A stretch of DNA of 64,000 nt from assembly GCA_902595145.1 (NCBI GenBank), contig CACJOU010000001.1, positions 96,976 through 160,975 on the forward strand. The letters are read 5' to 3'. The DNA is from an uncultured SAR116 cluster alpha proteobacterium. GTDB lineage: Bacteria; Pseudomonadota; Alphaproteobacteria; Puniceispirillales; Marisalimonadaceae. A program made the position numbers and the translations under genes. Of the stretch, positions 60,387 to 64,000 are shown piece by piece; the stretch's first letter is position 1; each line of letters starts with the position of its first letter. The notes below the pieces were generated by a model. The model did no database searches. It was not told the origin of the DNA and saw only the letters and a list, made by a program, of their open reading frames with translations.

Positions 60387-61421
60387 ATGATGAATTCACG
60401 ATTAAAACAAAGTAATAAAAGAATATTTTCAGGAATACAACCAACAGGAAATTTACATTTAGGTAATTATTTAGGTGCAATAAAAAATTGGGTGAATCTT
60501 CAAGAAGATATCTTTTCAATATTTTCAATCGTAGATTTACACGCAATTACCGTTCCTCAAAAACCTTCCCAACTAAAATCTTCAACTCATGAAGTAACAG
60601 CGGCAATTATTGCATCAGGAATAGATCCTAAAAGCGCCATTGTATTTAACCAATCTTCAGTAAAAGAACATGCAGAATTAGCCTGGATATTCAATTGTGT
60701 GTGTAGAATAGGATGGTTAAATAGAATGACACAATTTAAAGAAAAAGCTGGGAAAAATAGAGAAAAAGCTACTGTTGGTTTGTATGGATACCCAGTTTTA
60801 ATGGCTGCAGATATTTTATTATATAAAGCCACACATGTTCCTGTGGGAGACGATCAAAAACAACATATCGAATTAGCCAGAGATATTGCATCTTCTTTTA
60901 ATAATATGTTTACTAGTGATGATCAAAAAGATTTTTTTTCTTTACCTGAGCCACAAATTTTAGGTCAGGCTACACGAGTTATGAGTCTCAGAGATGGAAC
61001 AAAAAAAATGAGCAAGTCTGATGCTTCTGATGCATCTAGAATAAACTTAACTGACACTAAAGAAGAAATTTCAAATAAAATCAAAAAAGCTAAAACTGAT
61101 CCTCATCCATTACCTGAAACTCTAGAAGAACTTAGTACAAGACCAGAAGCCTTAAATTTAATAAATATTTATTCATCATTATCCAATCAATCAATTGACC
61201 AAACTTTAAGTCAATTTTGCGGACAAGGCTTTTCTTCTTTTAAACCTAAACTCATTGACTTGGCCATTGAAACATTAAACCCAATTTCATTTGAAATGAG
61301 AAAGTTATTAAATGATCGTAAAGAAATTGATAAAATATTAAGGATTGGTGCAGACAATGCTAGAAAAATTGCAGAACCTGTATTAAAACATGTAAAAGAA
61401 TTAGTTGGTTTTGTGATTTAG
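60387..61421 (+). CDS. trpS: Tryptophanyl-tRNA synthetase
   Basis: Charges tRNA-Trp. A class I synthetase of 344 residues with [19 protein letters not shown] (the HIGH equivalent), the catalytic [18 protein letters not shown] block and [10 protein letters not shown] as the KMSKS motif. Two adjacent ATG codons begin the frame. It runs on directly from murJ, as in other alphaproteobacteria. Confidence 0.96.
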   Translation: MMNSRLKQSNKRIFSGIQPTGNLHLGNYLGAIKNWVNLQEDIFSIFSIVDLHAITVPQKPSQLKSSTHEVTAAIIASGIDPKSAIVFNQSSVKEHAELAWIFNCVCRIGWLNRMTQFKEKAGKNREKATVGLYGYPVLMAADILLYKATHVPVGDDQKQHIELARDIASSFNNMFTSDDQKDFFSLPEPQILGQATRVMSLRDGTKKMSKSDASDASRINLTDTKEEISNKIKKAKTDPHPLPETLEELSTRPEALNLINIYSSLSNQSIDQTLSQFCGQGFSSFKPKLIDLAIETLNPISFEMRKLLNDRKEIDKILRIGADNARKIAEPVLKHVKELVGFVI

Positions 61422-61479
61422 AAAGTAAATTTGTAGAAATTAAAAAAAAAATGATTATATATTTATCAGGAGGTTAATT

Positions 61480-62037
61480 ATGTTTATTCAAACTGAAGAC
61501 ACACCAAATCCAGAAACATTAAAATTTATTCCTGGCGATATTATTCTTAAAACAGGAACTGCAGATTTTTCAAGTAAAGAAGTTGCCTCGGATTCACCAT
61601 TGGCTTTAAGGTTATTTGAAATTGATGGAGTTAGTAGAGTTTTTTTAGCAACGGACTTTATCTCAGTAACAAAAGATCCTCAATTGCAATGGAATAACCT
61701 AAAGCCTTCAATATTAACGGGAATTATGGAACATTATTCTTCCGGTCTTCCAGCAATTAATGATACAGAGAAAAATAATTCTGAATCAAATAATACTGAA
61801 GATTCAGAAACTATAAAACAAATTAAAGATTTATTAGAAACTCGTGTTAGGCCGGCTGTTGCTATGGATGGAGGAGATATTACATTTTGTTCTTTTGAAT
61901 CAGGCGTTGTGACATTGCAAATGAAAGGAGCATGCGCTGGATGTCCTTCTAGTACGGCTACTTTAAAAATGGGAATTGAGAATATGCTTAGACATTACAT
62001 TCCTGAAGTTACTGAAGTAAGGGCTGCAGAATTATAA
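61480..62037 (+). CDS. nfuA: NfuA-type iron-sulfur carrier (NifU C-terminal family)
   Basis: Carries or transfers Fe-S clusters. The N-terminal Nfu_N domain (FIQTEDTPNPETLKFIPG) is joined by an acidic linker to a NifU-like domain with the cluster-binding pair Cys152 and Cys155 in GACAGCPSST. The length of 185 residues fits the alphaproteobacterial/mitochondrial NFU1 type rather than E. coli NfuA. It has the strongest Shine-Dalgarno tract in this part of the window, AGGAGGT five bases before the ATG. Confidence 0.93.
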   Translation: MFIQTEDTPNPETLKFIPGDIILKTGTADFSSKEVASDSPLALRLFEIDGVSRVFLATDFISVTKDPQLQWNNLKPSILTGIMEHYSSGLPAINDTEKNNSESNNTEDSETIKQIKDLLETRVRPAVAMDGGDITFCSFESGVVTLQMKGACAGCPSSTATLKMGIENMLRHYIPEVTEVRAAEL

Positions 62038-62077
62038 AAAATTTATTTAATATTCTTTTTTAACCTTAAATCATGTT

Positions 62078-63052
62078 ATGAGCTTACGTCGTTACCAGGA
62101 AGTATTATTTTTACTAATTATTATTTCATTTTTTATGATTGGTTTTTTAGGGCCAAAATTTTGGAAGATATCACAACCAATATTTAATTTTAAATCTATT
62201 CAGTATAATTTTAGTAATCCTGTTGTAAGTATTGATAGATTAAATCAATTTTATTCTAACAATAATTATTTATCTTCAGATCAATTCAATAATAAAGACG
62301 TGGTATCTAGGTGGTCCGAAAATATTTTGAATTATGTAAAAAATGATATTCCCATCCCAAGAATGTATTTTCCTTTCATTCCCAAAAATATCAGTCAATA
62401 TGAAACAAACAAGAAGAAATCAGTTTTTACAGCTATTTTATTACCTATAGCTCTAAGGGGAAATGAACTAGTACTAGAAGAAAGGAAGAAAATGAAAATA
62501 GCATTTTCTACTAATAATATTTTCCAAATTGAAAGCTTTTCAAAAAAATATAAAATTAAAAATTTTAAGAAAATTAATTTTAGTACCCTAAATAGATCAG
62601 AACTTAGAAGGATAAAATTAGAATTGTTAAATAAAATTAACAGTATACCAATTTCATTAATTTTAGCCCAATCTATAATTGAAAGTGGATGGGGGACATC
62701 TAGGTTTGCACAAGAAGGAAATGCACTTTTTGGTCAATGGACATGGAAAAATGACGACGGAATTAAGCCAAAAGGAAATCTAGATGCAAACTTTTCTGTT
62801 AAAAGTTTTGATAGTTTATTAGACTCTGTAAATTCATATATATTAAATTTAAATACCCACCCAGCGTATAAAGGGTTTAGAAATTTCAGAATATCACAAT
62901 ATAATACCGATAAAAATATTACCGGAACTGACATGGCAAATTTTCTGGACAAATATGCGGAAATAGGTTTTGAGTATGTGTCTAAAGTAAAAAAAATGAT
63001 TAAAAAAAATCAATTAATCAAGTACGAAAATTCTAGTTTAGAAACATTTTAG
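62078..63052 (+). CDS. Bax-like membrane-anchored glucosaminidase
   Basis: One N-terminal membrane segment (VLFLLIIISFFMIGFLG), a variable periplasmic stretch, then a glucosaminidase-family peptidoglycan hydrolase domain: catalytic Glu202 in LAQSIIESGWGTSRFA, then GNALFGQWTW and the NTHPAYKGFRNFR segment. The whole 324-residue layout resembles the E. coli Bax protein. Cleavage of peptidoglycan is expected from the family; the physiological role is not known. It is convergent with the polysaccharide deacetylase gene. Confidence 0.87.
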   Translation: MSLRRYQEVLFLLIIISFFMIGFLGPKFWKISQPIFNFKSIQYNFSNPVVSIDRLNQFYSNNNYLSSDQFNNKDVVSRWSENILNYVKNDIPIPRMYFPFIPKNISQYETNKKKSVFTAILLPIALRGNELVLEERKKMKIAFSTNNIFQIESFSKKYKIKNFKKINFSTLNRSELRRIKLELLNKINSIPISLILAQSIIESGWGTSRFAQEGNALFGQWTWKNDDGIKPKGNLDANFSVKSFDSLLDSVNSYILNLNTHPAYKGFRNFRISQYNTDKNITGTDMANFLDKYAEIGFEYVSKVKKMIKKNQLIKYENSSLETF

Positions 63053-63060
63053 TCAAATCT

Positions 63061-64000
63061 TTAATTAATAATAAATTGTCTTCCTAGCCATCGCCACCTG
63101 TTGTCATTACCAGCCATAGTACAATTTATTCTACCTCTACCTTTCAAAAATGGACCATTTAACCTTATTTCAATTCTGTTTTTACCTAATCTTTTTGTAT
63201 CAGTTTTTAATCCATTATTGGCAAAGCATCTAACAGCATTTCTTGGTTCAATTTTGTCAGATAACGTAAATCCGTAAGAGGGTGGATTTTTTGATATAAC
63301 TGGATCTTTGGGTGATAGATCTGAAATTGGCATTGGCAATGCGTTCACTGCTAATAAAAATCTATCCATATCTCCATATTTTTCATTCATTGCAAACCTG
63401 GGCAGCTCATACATACCTAAACTTTTGTGTGCTACTCCTGAATGTTGACCAAAAGCTGCAACAAATCCATGTTGTTTAACCTGCTTTATAACTTCTAAAT
63501 TATACTCACCATAGGGATAGGCAAAATACTTAGGTGCGCTTCCAATTTCATCAATAAATCTTTTATTTGAAATTGATAATTCTTCTATAATTTTTTCTCT
63601 TGTTAACTTAAACATATGTGGGTGTGTCTTAGTTTGGCTACCAATAGTAACTCCATGATCTCTTAAAGTTCTGATTTGTTCCCAATTCATATATCCAGGT
63701 GTTTTATTATCAATAACATCTGTTGATACGAATAAAGTAAAAGGGAAATTATGTTTTTTAAATATTGGCCAAGCGTAATTGTATACTGAAGAATAGGCGT
63801 CATCAATTGTGATAACTACAGACCTGTCTTTTATTTTTTCATCATAGTTTATTGCTGTAAGAGCCTTTTTAATACTTATTACGTTATATTTGGGTTTCAA
63901 TAATTCGTTTATATGTTTCATAAACTGTTCTTTTTTTATATTAGTAGATGGATACCTACTATCCCCAAATCTGTGATACATTATAAATGATGCATGATTG
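63061..64000 (-). CDS. Polysaccharide deacetylase family protein (5' end outside window)
   Basis: A NodB-homology protein (306 residues from the first Met in the window, 63981). The motifs VVITIDDAYSSVYNYAW (metal-binding Asp pair), IGSQTKTHPHM with the His cluster and APKYFAYPYGEYN are visible. The frame is open beyond 63981 without a stop (NHASFIMYHRFG), and the MYHRFG motif normally lies after a hydrophobic leader, so the true start is probably outside the window. A C-terminal extension of about 90 residues (with RINCTMAGNDNRWRWLGRQF) follows the catalytic domain. The substrate is unknown. Confidence 0.82.
   Translation of the reverse strand, partial: NHASFIMYHRFGDSRYPSTNIKKEQFMKHINELLKPKYNVISIKKALTAINYDEKIKDRSVVITIDDAYSSVYNYAWPIFKKHNFPFTLFVSTDVIDNKTPGYMNWEQIRTLRDHGVTIGSQTKTHPHMFKLTREKIIEELSISNKRFIDEIGSAPKYFAYPYGEYNLEVIKQVKQHGFVAAFGQHSGVAHKSLGMYELPRFAMNEKYGDMDRFLLAVNALPMPISDLSPKDPVISKNPPSYGFTLSDKIEPRNAVRCFANNGLKTDTKRLGKNRIEIRLNGPFLKGRGRINCTMAGNDNRWRWLGRQFIIN

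Overview
The window is a gene-dense (about 62 protein genes and one tRNA in 64 kb), strongly AT-rich stretch of a bacterial chromosome that looks like a streamlined, low-GC alphaproteobacterium. The evidence is gene content and order: a CcrM-type GANTC methyltransferase, a Tim44-domain protein, a DUF3576 lipoprotein, and the conserved block hemE-hemJ-rho-mnmE-mnmG-rsmG-parA-parB facing coaE-dnaQ-secB-tim44-smr. The exact lineage cannot be fixed by eye. I see no insertion sequence, prophage, CRISPR array or defence island, so this is mostly core genome.

Layout. 1-6.3 kb: the end of a glycine-betaine-type ABC ATPase, then ugd, galU and a phosphomannomutase (nucleotide sugars), then malate synthase G. 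6.3-11.2 kb, minus strand: udg-slt-moaB-rnhB-ccrM. 11.3-16.5 kb: TPR lipoprotein-ispE-tRNA-Gln, an atypical response regulator, a GTP cyclohydrolase II with a decayed DHBP-synthase domain, and yggS. 16.7-17.8 kb: a porin with a strong terminator. 17.8-22.4 kb: DUF3576-leuS-lptE-holA. 22.4-30.6 kb, minus strand: parB, parA, rsmG, mnmG, mnmE, rho, hemJ, hemE, with two parS palindromes. 30.6-30.9 kb: an intergenic stretch that is the best candidate for the replication origin. 30.9-33.9 kb: coaE, dnaQ, secB, tim44, smr. 33.9-37.9 kb: a his operon (hisB, hisH, a GNAT gene, hisA, hisF, hisE, hinT). 37.9-44.5 kb: gshB, a BON lipoprotein, rsmI, an LpoA-like lipoprotein, hemW, rdgB, rph. 44.5-48.4 kb: grpE, dnaK, dnaJ with RpoH-like promoters. 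48.4-64 kb: dapB, a small lipoprotein, a PfkB kinase, maeB, mutS, glnD, murJ, trpS, nfuA, a Bax-like glucosaminidase and a truncated polysaccharide deacetylase.

How it fits together. The middle of the window combines replication initiation (oriC candidate), segregation (ParA, ParB, parS) and the cell-cycle methyltransferase CcrM within about 25 kb. Transcription of the flanking genes diverges from the oriC candidate, as expected for bidirectional replication. Around this core lie housekeeping operons for envelope synthesis, translation, protein folding, histidine and haem synthesis, and nitrogen sensing. TTG start codons are frequent, several of them in TTGA stop-start overlaps.

I did not find a clearly new multi-gene system. 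The most useful observations are the compact oriC/parS layout, the matched heat-shock promoters with no hrcA, a pseudo-receiver regulator divergent from ribA, and a uracil-DNA-glycosylase homologue that has lost key residues. No gene-free stretch exceeds 300 bases.
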